Shown one piece after another: positions 46,017 through 57,661 of a DNA stretch of 64,000 bases. The translations under genes and the position numbers were made by a program. The stretch spans positions 496,001 through 560,000 of the forward strand of contig JAGMWG010000001.1 of the NCBI GenBank assembly GCA_020744225.1, given 5' to 3'. The first letter of the stretch is position 1. The number at the start of each line of letters is the position of its first letter. Below the pieces are notes generated by a model, which had not been told where the DNA came from, made no database searches, and worked only from the letters and a program-made list of their open reading frames with translations. The DNA is from Paraphoma chrysanthemicola. Its lineage: Eukaryota > Ascomycota > Dothideomycetes > Pleosporales > Phaeosphaeriaceae.

Positions 46017-47015
46017 TCATACGTCTTGTGGTAATCGACCTCCCAATGTCCCATCGTCCTGCTCCATGGCGGACAACATGTCTGTCATTGAAATACATTC
46101 ATCCTCGCGGAGAAGGCCAAGGTAAGTTTGGTCGATGACCGAAGACTCGTGATCCTGCTTGATGCGATATCCAAGGCGCCACTTCTCCGCTGGCAGGTGC
46201 TCGTCCTCGTCATTGGTGACCCACTTCAAGTCTTTGGCTGCCTGCGAGACGGATGGCATTTCCGCGAACGCAAAGGACCTTGTACATTCCTGACATTGCC
46301 AATACCTTGCCATATACAAGGTTGCCGCAACACTCCACAGCGATGGCCAGAGTACGACGAAGAACAACCAACCCCAGTCAAAACTCATCCAGCACTGATC
46401 ATGGGCCGATCGGATGAACAGCGAGAGCGTCACAAAAGGAGCTGTGAAATGAACCACGTAATCGCCGATAAAGCGTATGATCAATACATCTCGCACGCCC
46501 ACTCCATCGGCTCGGAAGACAAGAAGATTTTGACGAATGTTTGGTGTGGTTTGGAGATGGATCGCGAGGAGTGCACATGCGGCTGGGGCCGAGTATGCTT
46601 GCCTGCTTAGCAATGCCCCAGCGACGGAAGCTGCCAGTAATCGGAGGAAGAAGCGACAAACGAGCGGCAGTACGAAAGCCACAAAGGTAATGTAGAGGAG
46701 TGAAGAATCCGCCAGAGAGGAATTTGCCACGTAGAGGTTCTTGCGCATGTCTTGCTTGGCAATGCCAATGTACAATGCCAAATTGATCGCAAGGATGATG
46801 TAGAAGTAGGCGGACCATGTTCGAATATGGTGGCCCGCTATCGTAGTGTTCATTGTTTCTGCCACGGCGCGGAACTGCGATTCCCTTCGCTTGTGCGGCA
46901 CATTGCCAGAGCGTCCTTTGAGTGGGCTTTCCGGACCACAGGGTAGCTGGTAATCATCTTCGGCATCGTGAACACTTGTCCAAGGAAATTTGAAGTTCAC
47001 CTTGGAGACGTTCAT
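46017..47015 (-). CDS. Orphan multi-span membrane protein
   Basis: Uninterrupted 332-codon frame without recognised family. A polar N-terminus of about 65 residues, with a basic HKRRESQF patch, precedes hydrophobic segments. These lie at about 67-86 (YFYIILAINLALYIGIA), 105-136, 141-155, 176-202 and 214-236. A cytosol-like hydrophilic tail of about 95 residues follows, beginning YWQCQECTRSF and rich in acidic residues. Five or so spans and the absence of a signal peptide suggest an internal or plasma-membrane protein. The layout (polar N-tail, spans, acidic C-tail) recalls fungal integral membrane orphans of the rhodopsin-like/PTH11 kind, but conserved motifs are lacking, so no function is claimed. 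Length and composition make chance unlikely. Confidence 0.6.
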   Translation of the reverse strand: MNVSKVNFKFPWTSVHDAEDDYQLPCGPESPLKGRSGNVPHKRRESQFRAVAETMNTTIAGHHIRTWSAYFYIILAINLALYIGIAKQDMRKNLYVANSSLADSSLLYITFVAFVLPLVCRFFLRLLAASVAGALLSRQAYSAPAACALLAIHLQTTPNIRQNLLVFRADGVGVRDVLIIRFIGDYVVHFTAPFVTLSLFIRSAHDQCWMSFDWGWLFFVVLWPSLWSVAATLYMARYWQCQECTRSFAFAEMPSVSQAAKDLKWVTNDEDEHLPAEKWRLGYRIKQDHESSVIDQTYLGLLREDECISMTDMLSAMEQDDGTLGGRLPQDV

Positions 47016-49109
47016 ATTGTGAAGGTGGGTTTATTGATGTGCATCAAACAAGAATGGCTGGCCTGGTGGCCCTATAATGTTTTCTGGGGGCTTCAAATTC
47101 AATACTCATCGTGGAGGGGCATTTAACAACATGCGCGAGCTCATGGCATTGCAAACGGCCTGATTGGCGAGGCATTGTTCCCAATGCGGCGAATTCGAGC
47201 GAGTTGTTCAGCTACCGATGCAGCTCGCCAAACCTTGTCCACAGATCCAGTGCCTGTCGATCGGAAGACGCTTGCCAAGGTGTGGAAGCGAAAACTTACC
47301 CAGATGATCAGTGACGGAAATCTCCAGAGCACAGCCGCAACATGGGCGAGATGCGTGGCTGAACACGCTGAGCCACCACCAAGAGTGTTCACTAGGCCGC
47401 TTTGTCCGATCATGCCAACAATATGTCTTGATAACGCTCTCGATGAGTGTATGGCATGCTAATTCCCGGAACTTTGCGTGTGGCTATGCTGTTTTACTCT
47501 CACCGTATGGTTATGAAGTCTGACCGGAATGCGCCACACTTGGAATGCTGTGAATCCACGTTCAGTGTCACTGATATACGCAGACTTGTCGAAACCACGG
47601 CACGTATCTCAAGTGCTTATAGCATGGAAAAAGAGCTTGGCCACCGTTCCATGCGAGTACATCTTGAAGACTTTGGCGAATATAGCGCTCTGGAGACATT
47701 AGCATATAGAGGCCGAGAGGTCTTCAGTGCATCATAGAGGTTGCGCCAAGACATTATACGCATGCGAAGACCTCTGGGAGTGTCTCGCGGGACATGTTAG
47801 CTGTAGTGGACCATTCAAGCTAAGCCAATGTGGATTGCTCCCTAGTGATCATCTTCCCGAAGATCGCTGTTATTTGAACATGTACAGTCTCCATTTGATC
47901 GCAATCATCTATAGAAGAGACGGATACCTTATAGAGAACTAGACTGGCTGTTAAACACAATCTGGAAGCTTCATTGTCAAATAGATATTACTCCGACGTA
48001 TGACCATGAGGCTATTGATGTGATTTCCTTTTCTCACTCTGCCCATTCTTCTAGTTGCTCGACCTTCTATATGCGAATTTATTCGCAGCCAGCATGGAAC
48101 GCATTTCGTCTTACTATCCTCATCAAGAGATTTCAGCTGCTTCTTAACCTCCGACAGTTCCTGCTCGTTGTACTGTCTCTAGCCACAATGCCAATTCAGA
48201 CAGCGGTCGACCGAGGCCTATTAGTCATCGCTCCCGATTGTCGAACCAAACAGTGAAGGAGGAGAAGTGGCGCAATGAAAAGAGAGGCTATGTTTGTAGA
48301 GACGGAAATAACTAGAAGAGGGGAGAGCGAAAAGTAGAAGAGGAGAGGGTAGAAGAGGGAAGAGTAGAAGAGGGGAGAGTAAAAGAGAGAAAAGGGAAGA
48401 GAATGTGTTCATCCAATAGTACTACTCAGTAGGTACTGAAACCCTTCCACAATCTATATTCAACTACAGTAGACAAGATGATATGGTTGACGACAATCTC
48501 CGAGGGCATGAACGAAAACCAGAAAGTAAGTATGCAAGCCAAAGAGAGCGACGCATAAAGTAAAATAGAGGTTGAGTCGCGTTGAAGGGCATATGGCTCG
48601 ATGACTCGACAAATGCTCCTCAAAGTCATCGTTATGCAATTGCGCTCGAGTAGCTTTACCAGAGATTTTCTGTATGTGAGCCGCAACTGTCAATCATATA
48701 GGATGTCTATCTAGGTACTCCAGTTCTGTACTTTTCGATAACGGCCAGAAGCGATACATAACTAATTGCTTACTTGCTAAAGCACCTTCCTAATGTGACA
48801 CAGTACACCGGCGTAATGCCAGGTTGGTGGCGTTTAAATACAACACGAACCGTTCAGCCGGTCATGCCCATGACCACTGTGTCGGAAAGCCGCAATCTAA
48901 CGCGGTAGGCGCCGTTGATTACCTGCAGCATTCTGGCCCGTGCAGGCCTTGCTCTTGCTCACTGCGGCACGGTAGCGCATCCTTTGAGGGGCCCAGCTCG
49001 ACTGACTTCTACCCCTCGACAGGTCGAGCACGTCAATTTTGCTCAGGTATTGACAACAGACGACAGCAAGTTCAAGACAAGACCGACTTCGACAGACTGA
49101 CTTGTCCAC
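47016..49109. other. 2.1-kb gene-poor region
   Basis: Longest stretch without a gene. The middle (47.5-48.8 kb) is AT-rich and includes a purine minisatellite. ORFs are short, on both strands, and show no domains. No transposon terminal repeats or transposase remnants are recognised. The right end should carry the aldehyde dehydrogenase promoter. Confidence 0.55.
48313..48394 (+). repeat. Imperfect 15-bp purine minisatellite
   Basis: Units begin at 48313 (22 bp), 48335, 48350, 48365 and 48380 (15 bp each). They follow TAGAAGAGGGGAGAG with a few changes. The plus strand is almost wholly A/G, broken only by the T that opens each unit and a single C. Confidence 0.9.
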
Positions 49110-50726
49110 ATGTCACCCTCGCTCGACAGCAATGGCACGTCCTTCTCGACCCCTTTGTGGATTGATGGCACAGAACAAGAAGCCTCATCTACCTTCGACG
49201 TCATTAGCCCAGCGTCAGGCAAAGTATGCTGGAGCGCAGCATCAGCGACATCTCAAGATGCGTTGAGGGCTGTTGAAGCTGCTGACAAGGCGTTTGCGAG
49301 CTGGTCCAAGACTAAACCCGCCAAGCGGATGGAAGTGCTTCTCAAGACTGCCACCATCCTTGAGGAGAACAGCGCCGAGTATGCAGAGTACATGGCTACT
49401 GAGATGGGCATCGAGTTGTCTGTCGCTAAGTTCTTCATGCTGCCCTTGGCTGTGGGAATGATGAGGGATATCGCCGGACGAACTGTAAGCATCTGTGGCA
49501 GTGTTCCGCAATGCCAACAGGACGGCCAGAGCGCTATTGTGTTTAAGGAACCATACGGAGTGACTTTGGGCATTGTACCCTGGTAAGTAGAGACATGAGC
49601 AACGATCCGCAGCAATGTACACAAGCCATATTCACATAGACAGGAACGCTCCATATGTTTTTGGTGTCCGTTCTGCCGCGACAGCAATTGCCACAGGAAA
49701 CACTACCATTTTGAAGAGCTCTGAGTTGACTCCACGTTGCTACTGGGCTATTGGCAAGGCGTTCCACGAAGCAGGTCTTCCAGCAGGTGTACTCAATGTA
49801 CTCTCTTGCCCGCCTTCAGCTGCTGAGGAGATCGTCAACACGATTATTGAACATCCAGCTGTCAGGCACATTAACTTCACAGGTAGTGCATCAGTCGGTC
49901 GCAAGGTTGCGCGGACATGCGGCCAAAACCTCAAGCCCTGTCTGATGGAGCTTGGTGGTAAGAATAGCGCAATTGTGCTCGAGGACGCAGACCTACAAAA
50001 AGCCGTAGATGCATGTGTCGCAGGAGCATTCATAAATGTAGTTTACACATTCCCGCCAAGCCGAGTTTGAACTTACAGTGAACAGGCAGGCCAGATCTGT
50101 ATGGCCACCGATCGCGTCCTCGTCCACACAGGTGTGGTAGATCAATTCTTAGATCTTTTGAAGGCCAGTCTAGCGCGCGCCGCGTCAGATGGGTCCCCGT
50201 TACCAGTGGTGGCAACGGCAGCTTCCAAGTCTAGGCTGCAAAAAGTCCTCTCTGAAGCGGTCTCAAAGGGAGCCAATGTTGTATGTGGCAGTGACCAGCA
50301 AGATACTGTCCCGGGCGCCTCGGTTATTCCGACTGTTCTCAAGGATGTTGATACTTCAACCACCGCCTGGAACGAGGAGAACTTTGGACCGCTGGTGGCT
50401 GTTACGACAGTCCAGAGCGATGAGCAGGCTGTGCAGATTGCCAACAGCTCCGACTATGGTCTTTCGGCGTCGGTCTTCACACGCGATCTTCGAAAGGGCC
50501 TCGCTCTTGCTCGGCAGATTCAGTCGGGGTGAGTCCAGAAATTCTCCTGGCATTGTGGCTACACGACTAATCAAAGCACAGGGCGGTTCACATCAATAGC
50601 ATGACTATTCAGGACGAGCCGGGACTGGCTTTCGGTGGCGTGAAGAATAGCGGATGGGGACGCTTCAACGCTGAACAAGGCATGGAAGAGTTCCTTGTCA
50701 CCAAGGTCGTGACTTGGGATGACTAG
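49110..50726 (+). CDS. Aldehyde dehydrogenase (NAD(P)+), ALDH superfamily
   Basis: Oxidises an aldehyde to the acid. Four exons (49110-49582, 49644-50037, 50086-50528, 50582-50726) encode 484 residues. Catalytic residues are present: Asn159 (PWNAP), Glu260 (MELGGKN) and Cys294 (AGQICMATDR). The cofactor loop is FTGSASVG (237-244), and the EENFGP motif is intact. The length and the compact N-terminus without targeting signal fit the cytosolic salicylaldehyde/vanillin/benzaldehyde-type group of fungal ALDHs, but the substrate is not determined by sequence. The gene is followed at 556 bp by LST8 on the same strand, with no functional link expected. Confidence 0.93.
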
Positions 50727-51282
50727 ACTGGCATGTGAATCTTCTTAACGGACTAAAAGAGCCCAAAGTAGATCTCTTCCATCCATGAATTCTCTCGGAG
50801 ATGGGATTCGGTGCGACCGTCCTCTTGCTACCCGATGGGCTTGGACTTGGATATAGAGTGGTGGTAAGAACGCCTGCCAGGTCGCTGGCAGCATTTCGCT
50901 TAAGACCACTGATAGGACAGTGCCAAAACCTTGCTGGGCCGTGACGTATGCTGTTTAGATGTGTCTATCTATTGTGGGCGTGACCAAGACCGAATGCGAT
51001 GCAATGCTGTCGTCAGAGCGAAGTAACACGCGTGACTCGGCAGGCGCGTCGTGCACTAGACCACATTGGTTCACCGCCCGCGACATGGTAGGGCTGAAGG
51101 GTCCATGCTACGCAACCTCAACACCAACCACAGATCGCCTTTTGCCAAACACCAGCTTCGCCGTGACAGCATCATGTGTTGATGGAGCAAGACACCGCCG
51201 TCGCGTTCGCACCGTGAATATATCTACACATCAAAAGCGTTTCTGCAAACAATAGTAATAGCGCATTGTCGCATTGCTAGCC
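50727..51282. other. Intergenic, LST8 promoter
   Basis: 556 bp; an open frame of 98 codons (50959-51255) has no domain. Nothing else seen. Confidence 0.5.
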
Positions 51283-52429
51283 ATGTCGGTCATCCTCTGT
51301 ACAGGTGCGGAGATTTCCCCACAAGCGGCAGCATGCAAACAGCTAACAACTCCAGCGGGCTACGACCACACGATCCGGTACATCTCCACCAAACGCCCAT
51401 TACATGCGCACTCCGCTAACACGCAGCTTGGAGTTTCTGGGAGGCACTGAGCGGCATATGCTCGCGCACCATTCCCCACCCAGATTCGCAGGTCAATCGG
51501 CTATGCATTTCGCCCGACAAGCGCTATCTTGCCGCCGCCGGCCATCACACCGTCAAGCTGTACGATATTAAGTCGACAAATCCCAACGCGATTCTCACCT
51601 TCGACGGGCATACCTCGAACATCACCGGCGTCGCGTTCCATTGCGAATCGAAGTGGCTGGTGACGTCGTCCGAGGATGGCACGGTCAAGATCTGGGACAC
51701 AAGGAGCGGCAGCGTGCAGCGTAACTACACGCACGGTGTTCCCGTCAATGATGTCGTTATCCACCCCAACCAGGGCGAGCTCATTAGCTGCGACCGTGGA
51801 GGCAACGTGAGGATCTGGGACTTAGGAGAGAACAAGTGCTCTCACCAGTTGATACCAGAGGATGACGTGAGTGTTGCATCCGTCACTGTTGCTTCAGACG
51901 GTAGTATGGTCTGCGCTGGAAATAATGCCGTAAGTCCGCCGAGTCTTGCATCGCTTTGCATGGTATTGACGCAGTCTTGTAGGGCAACGTCTACGTATGG
52001 CGTATGATTCAACGTCACGACACCACTTCCATCATCCCCGTCTGCAAGTTCGCCGCACACGCAACCTACATTACTCGAGTCCTCCTCTCCCCTGATGTCC
52101 GCCATCTAGCAACATGTTCTGCCGACCACACTGCGCGCATCTGGTCTCTCGACACATCAACTCCACACAACCTCCAGCCAGGCGACAACCTTCCTCCTGC
52201 CTCGGAGCGCGATCCTGCTGCCTTCCCCTTAGAGACCACTCTCCATGGGCACCAACGATGGGTCTGGGACTGCGCATTCAGCGCTGACAGCGCCTACCTG
52301 GTCACTGCGTGCAGTGATCACTATGCGCGTCTTTGGGAGCTCGGTAGCCAGAGCATCATTCGGCAATACAACGGCCATCACCGAGGCGCCGTTTGCGTGG
52401 CGCTGAATGACACGGCTGTGGGCAATTAG
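51283..52429 (+). CDS. LST8: TOR complex WD40 subunit LST8
   Basis: Seven-bladed WD40 protein that binds the TOR kinase domain in TORC1 and TORC2. Four exons: 51283-51304 (22 bp), 51356-51377 (22 bp), 51434-51929 and 51983-52429. The frame closes at 328 residues. The start MSVILCTAGYDHTIRFWEAL is assembled across the two tiny first exons and matches the conserved LST8 N-terminus, which fixes the splicing. WD repeats are visible at GHHTVKLYD, SSEDGTVKIWD, CDRGGNVRIWD, CSADHTARIWS and CSDHYARLWE. The tail GAVCVALND is complete and is followed by a few extra residues before the stop. Essential and highly conserved; identification certain. Confidence 0.96.
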
Positions 52430-52867
52430 GTCGAGCCCGCTGGAAGTATCGAACACGAAAGAGGCTGAGCATCGTTTCGGTCTGCATTAGCGAGGCGTTC
52501 AGTGTACAGGAGCTTTGGGAGACATGTTTTCCAAAAACAAAGGTGAAAGACACCACTTGGAGCAAGTCACTGTATTAGTAGCCGGCATTCTGGGATGGCG
52601 TTATGGGCGAGTGGAGCAATGACTCCAGCGAACACTATTCACGCATGCAGAAAGTCATGCAAAGCAAAGGTTTCAAGAGCAGAGACGAATACATTCGCAA
52701 ATAGAAAAAATGTCCTCCCTGATGATGCGAGCTGAAACTCCATAAACGCCATGCATGAACGCTGCACTATATGCACACTTTCCTAGTCCCTCAGCGAACA
52801 ACAACCTCCTGGTATTATAAATGGTAGTATCATATTAACATCCTCGTTGAGCAAATGCATCCTCTCA
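52430..52867. other. Intergenic, convergent 3' flanks
   Basis: 438 bp between LST8 and the unassigned minus-strand ORF. No gene seen. Confidence 0.5.
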
Positions 52868-53332
52868 TCATCTGCCCAACAGCCCCGAAAACCAGCTTGC
52901 CAATTGCTTACTGCTCACACCTGGCGTGAAGCTCAGCACGCTATCTCTATCTCCTTCACGTTCGGGCGTGTTCATCAATCTGTCCGCTGGTAATGTTTTG
53001 CCTCGCGGACGTGTAGGCGTTGTTTTAGTGCTCGATTTGTCCTTGCTCCGGGATGACATGGACAGGGAGGTTCGATTCAGTCTGCCGGTCGACGTGGGCG
53101 GTGGAGTATTCCGTGCGTCATTCGCAGATATAGAGATGGGAGACTCGGACGCCAAGACGCTCTCAACTACTCGAATGGTGGTGCCAACAGTCATATTTGC
53201 GGCGGTCGGTGAAGAAAGCACCGAGGGCGGGCCCGCAGGTGCATTTGCATACGCTTGCAGCGGAGGTAGACCTGCCTTGACCCAGGGTCGAACAGTGTAT
53301 TGAAGGGTTGGATTGCCTAGACGACCGGACAT
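52868..53332 (-). CDS. Unassigned ORF just downstream of BUD6
   Basis: Frame of 154 codons from ATG 53332. Its composition is coding-like: an ordered start (GRLGNPTLQYTVRPWVKAGLPPLQAY), a Ser/Thr/Pro/Lys-rich middle, and a structured end (SSKQLASWFSGLLGR). It begins only 42 bp after the BUD6 stop on the same strand. It could be a separate gene with a very short spacer. It could also be a 3' exon of a neighbouring transcript: CTAG|GC at about 53322 is a possible acceptor, and joining from a GGTGGTG donor in the last BUD6 codons keeps the frame, though that donor is poor. I do not recognise the protein. Confidence 0.5.
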   Translation of the reverse strand: MSGRLGNPTLQYTVRPWVKAGLPPLQAYANAPAGPPSVLSSPTAANMTVGTTIRVVESVLASESPISISANDARNTPPPTSTGRLNRTSLSMSSRSKDKSSTKTTPTRPRGKTLPADRLMNTPEREGDRDSVLSFTPGVSSKQLASWFSGLLGR

Positions 53333-53374
53333 CAGCACAAACCATACAAGAAACGAGGATTGGCAAAGACGTCA

Positions 53375-56300
53375 TCATGAGGGGTTTGCACCACCTTCAG
53401 ATGTCTCCTCCTTCGCTTCTTCTTGGGTTGTCTGGCCGTCGGTCTGCTCCGCTCCGTCTCCGTTCGCTGCGGCGGCAGCGGCTGCAGCCGCCGCCTCGCG
53501 CTCACGTTCCATCTTCTCCGCTTTGGCCTTTAGCCGCTTAGCCTCTCTCTCAGCGTTCTCCTTACGAGCGCGTTCGTCCTTGGCCTTTCGGAGACGTTCG
53601 ACTTCTTCCACACCGCCGCTTTTCTTAAGCTTGCCCTCCTCAACAAAGTTGCCAAGTTCTCGTTTGAACTCATCATCGTTTCTCGTTGCAAGCTCGCGTT
53701 GTCGTGCTTTCTCGGCACGCTCAATGGCCTCCAGGCGACTTTCATGGTTCGGTTGGAGAGCCTTGACTTCCCCCAAGACACCATCTCGAGCCTCGCGCGG
53801 GTCTACTACCTTGTCAAAAGCAGCCGCATTCATCACGTTCCGACCGCTAGCAGAACGCATGCCTTTCCCTTGCTCTTTTTCCGTTTCGAGATTCTGCTGC
53901 TTGGTGGCTTGTTCAACTAATTCGAGAGTTTGCGCAGCCTTCTCCAGATCGTCTTGCAGATCAGCTGCAAGCTCTTCCTGCATGGTAAGCATATCCCTCT
54001 CTTCGCAGACTTTTTGCAGTTCTTGTTCCCATATCTTTGTCCACAGTGGCTTCTCCTTGGCGAGGAAATCTTGCAATTTCTTGAGCTCAGCAGTCGCAAT
54101 AGACAGGTCCTTGGCCGTAACCTCCAGTTGACGAGGTAAAGGTCGGACACCTCGCTGCACAACATCCTTGCGAAGGTCCTCAACGAGATCTTGCAAGTCG
54201 TCGACCCTGTTGACAATTTTCTCTGAATCGTCTTGTAGACTCTTTTTACCCTGCTCGATGTAGGCCCGTCCAGTGTCTCCATCCAGTGAAGGCAAGGCTG
54301 CTTTGACCGCAGTTGACTTGACCGCTTTGGCCTTGGTCCGGATTGTTGACATGCTTGCTTGGATGTCAGACACAAACGAAGAGTAGGTTTGTCGGACCAC
54401 AGCTAGATCTCGACGAAGCGACTGCACTTCGCTAAGCTGGGCAGCAGAGTTGACGCTGACATCCATAGCGGCACCTCCCTGAACTGGTCGAGAAGGTATC
54501 AGAGCTGAGTTACGGGCCGAAGATATCGGAGGTGCCGCAGCAATGCCGGCGAGCTCTTTGGCCGTTTGCTGTTGTCTCTCAGCGACTCGCTGTATCGTAG
54601 ACTGCTGGTCGTCAACCACTGTCTTTATGCTTTCCACCAATTTGCTGAGCCCTCCAAACTTGTCGTCGATGTGGTTTTTCACTTCGTCAAGCTGTTCGAC
54701 GTTGAGGACGAGAACCGAGCGATCTCTGATGTCGTTCATGTCTTCGAGCTCGTACCGCACACCCGAGACTGGGTCTTGAATGTGAATTTCAGGTAATTCA
54801 CCGTTTCGGTGGGTGTCCCACGCAAACTTCTCGATAAAAGCGAGCTGCAAACGACCAGGAGACAGATCGAAGCCATCTGCAAACACATATTTCTTGATTT
54901 TGCTCTTGTACTGAAGAAAGAGTGTGAGTTCTTTGCCAGGCTGGGGAGACTGCTCAGGAATGAACTGTGGCTGTGGAGACGGCGATTTTCCTCGGCGCGA
55001 GCCACCGCGTGTAAGCATGGACGCAGGCTTCAGGCCTTCCTTCGTTGGCGACCCTTCTGCGCCCAGAGCGATTGGTTCGGACAAAGGACCGCTGATTGTG
55101 GCTCCGAGCACTGGCTGATCGCCTTCTGGAAATACAGGCGTTGGCCCAATCTTGTCATCAGGCGTCTTCTGCGTAGGACTGTCCTCTGGTCCAGGCTCTT
55201 TTGGTGGCACGATGCTTGGAATCGAACTCTGGGCACTCTCCTCCGATATGCGCCTCGTTACATCGTTTGCGCTGTCAAATTTTGTTTCTACGACGGGCCG
55301 TTGCTGGTTCGAGCGCTGTCGGCTGTGCATTTGCGACGCTCTCGTACGCACTGCGTTCATCGACTCTCTGACATCCCGACCCCTATTCGGAATGGGCGAA
55401 TTCTGCACCGGTGGGAGGGCTATCCCGTTGGTACCAAGATGCTTCTGGATCTGGTATTGCGAGAAGCGTCGCGAAGCTCGTCGCTCCAACTCGCCTCCTC
55501 TCTGTAGTGCTGCGAGAGCGTCCTCCTGCTTCGGCGGCGGAGGCGGAGGCGGAAAGTCGACAGCGTAGTTGGGTTGGGCAGGCTCTCTAGGCATGGCGTC
55601 GTCTGCGGGATAGGGCGCGATGACAGGCATCTGCTGGGCCGTGGTGCTCGAAATGGACGAATCTGTAGACAGCTGGCTCGCTGCGGTGGATCGGTTAGCC
55701 TGTGGATTCGACGGCAGGGAGTCGTATTTGCTGGGAGACGACCGACCAGTTACCACGGAGGAGGATCTTGGTGGGAGGTCCGGGCCAGGTCTGCCAAACT
55801 CGGTGCTGTCTCCGCGTGAGGGCAGCCTCGTACTTTGAGAGCGTTGCTGCTGCGACTCCTCCATGTCTCCATTACTGCCAATGCTGCCCTGCCGCGTGCT
55901 GTTGCCGTTGAGCGTGCCATCCCGCCCCGTGCGCTGGCGCAAGCGTTGCTGTTTCTTCTTCAAACCGTGCAGCAGGTTTATGATGATGTCGCGTATACGT
56001 GGCAGGAAATTGTCGAGGCTGGCCTGTGAGGCCTCTTGGCTGAGCGTCTCTTCGAGTATGCCTCGCAGTAGCTCGGGGACATTTCCGAGATCGGTCGTGT
56101 CTACGCCGATGGCATTGAATGCCCGCGACGCGATGTTGAACTCATAGCCCAGGCGCACGTATACGTCGGAGACCTCGCTCTCGGTGGCGGTCCCGCGAGA
56201 CCATAGCGTCAGTGTTTCTTGGTCGTGTTAGCTGCAGTCAGTCGAGTGGGCGCGATGAACGGACCAAGGAGCTGCTTGGTGGCGACGAGCAGATGGGTGA

Positions 56301-56488
56301 CGGACTTTTCGATCTGGGAGAGCTGCTGCTGCGGCTGCATGGCGGACTGGATCAGCGGCTGAGGTTGGGCAGGGACAGAGGCAGTGGCTGCGGGCGCGGG
56401 ATGCGGAGAGTAGACTCACATTCTTGGGCGTGCGTCTGTGAGACCCCTGCGAGGAGCGGATCGAGGCAGAGGGGGCCTCTTCTGTCAT
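53375..56488 (-). CDS. BUD6: Actin-interacting polarity factor BUD6 (AIP3)
   Basis: Cofactor of formins at polarised growth sites; stimulates actin cable assembly at hyphal tips. Three exons (56488-56420, 56358-56265, 56217-53375) give 1001 residues. The N-terminal conserved block SVTHLLVATKQLLETLTLWSRG is restored only after splicing both introns. It leads into VSDVYVRLGYEFNIASRAF and the region DNFLPRIRDIIINLLHGLKKKQQ. A disordered Ser/Pro middle (about 170-460) includes a PPPPPP run. The AIP3 domain starts near ELTLFLQYKSKIKKY and is mostly coiled coil. It ends in a charged helix and an Ala9 tract. Overlapping long antisense ORFs are shadows. Confidence 0.93.
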
Positions 56489-57661
56489 GGCGACGGCGAG
56501 TGCAGGGGTGCTACGAGGGAGTGAATGGGTGCGACGTTGACGGAGAGCGCGAGGACATGGCTCTCGGCACTGTTAGTGTTGGCGTTCAGCGGGCGACATG
56601 TGCACCACGAGCTGGAGAAGTCACGTGTGTCTGTCGGAGGCCCCACGCACTGCCCAAAGTGCAGCGTTGAAGCAGACGTGCGAGAAAGTCGAGGCGAGAC
56701 GTCTGGTGTTGTCAAGTGTCGCCGTCGCACAAGATGCTCCCAGACACCCAAAGCGCCGGCACTGTGCTGGTGGATGGCAGTCCTAGATAGACCACCTATG
56801 GCCGCTCCTCAACTGGTCGCGCGGGCTACTGTAGAGAGCACTCGCTGTATGACGACTGGCCGAAGCAGCGCGGACGCCCGGCGACGGCTCCAGCCTAAAG
56901 GGTCCCATTCGTTCACACTAGCTGCGCGTACCTGCTGGATGGCGCTACCCAGTCGCTAGTATTTGCTGCCACTACGAATAGACATGGCTCAGTTATACTG
57001 TACATGGCAGAAGATGCACCTGTTCCAGACTGGCGAGGCTGCTGAACGCATGTTTGCCCCACAACAGGGCCGCAACACTTGTCGTTTGGCATTGTTTTTG
57101 TTGTAAAGGACAAGAGCACCGCAGTCCGCAGAGGAGGAGAGTGAGGCGTCCGCACAACATCGCTTGGCAGGCTGCACTCGACGTCCTCGACCACGATTTC
57201 TGTCTCTCTCGCGATAAACCCGTGGAGTCTGTCACTGTGCACCCATCCCTGCAGCTGCCCTCAACTCGGCCAACCCTGGAAAGCACCACAGCACATCCAC
57301 AGATATCCGTCCAGCAGCGGGCGTGCAGCATCGAACATCACACGACGGCTAGCTCCTCAAGCGTCCGCATACCCTGGTCTGTTTCAACTTGCCGATCAGC
57401 CCTTGGCGGTGCACTCGCATTCGAACCTCTGGCTACTTTTCGCACAGCCTCCTATAACACCTGCCTCCGCCGTCTGGCCTCTCTCCGGCAGCACGATTGC
57501 CCGTAGTCTCCGCGTCCCCGGCCGCATTGAGTGCTTCTCTGCGTGCTCTCACCTCCGAGCTGGTCGCCCTTTCCCCGCAGATCGCTCACGCTCCCACCGC
57601 ACAATTCCAGACCCACCCAGGAGCTCGCCCGCGCACCGCCCGTCCCAGTCCGCGTCTCTCC
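56489..57661. promoter_or_regulatory. Divergent region between BUD6 and PBP1
   Basis: About 1.2 kb between start codons. The right part is CT-rich and likely 5' UTR of PBP1. ORFs of up to 150 codons on both strands have no domain. Confidence 0.5.

Noticed and set aside
53313..54131. 272-codon plus-strand ORF over the BUD6 3' end
   Set aside because: Ser/Arg-rich shadow with no domain; BUD6 coiled coil on the minus strand explains the open frame.
54809..55507. 232-codon plus-strand ORF over the BUD6 middle
   Set aside because: No domain, antisense to a well-supported coding exon.
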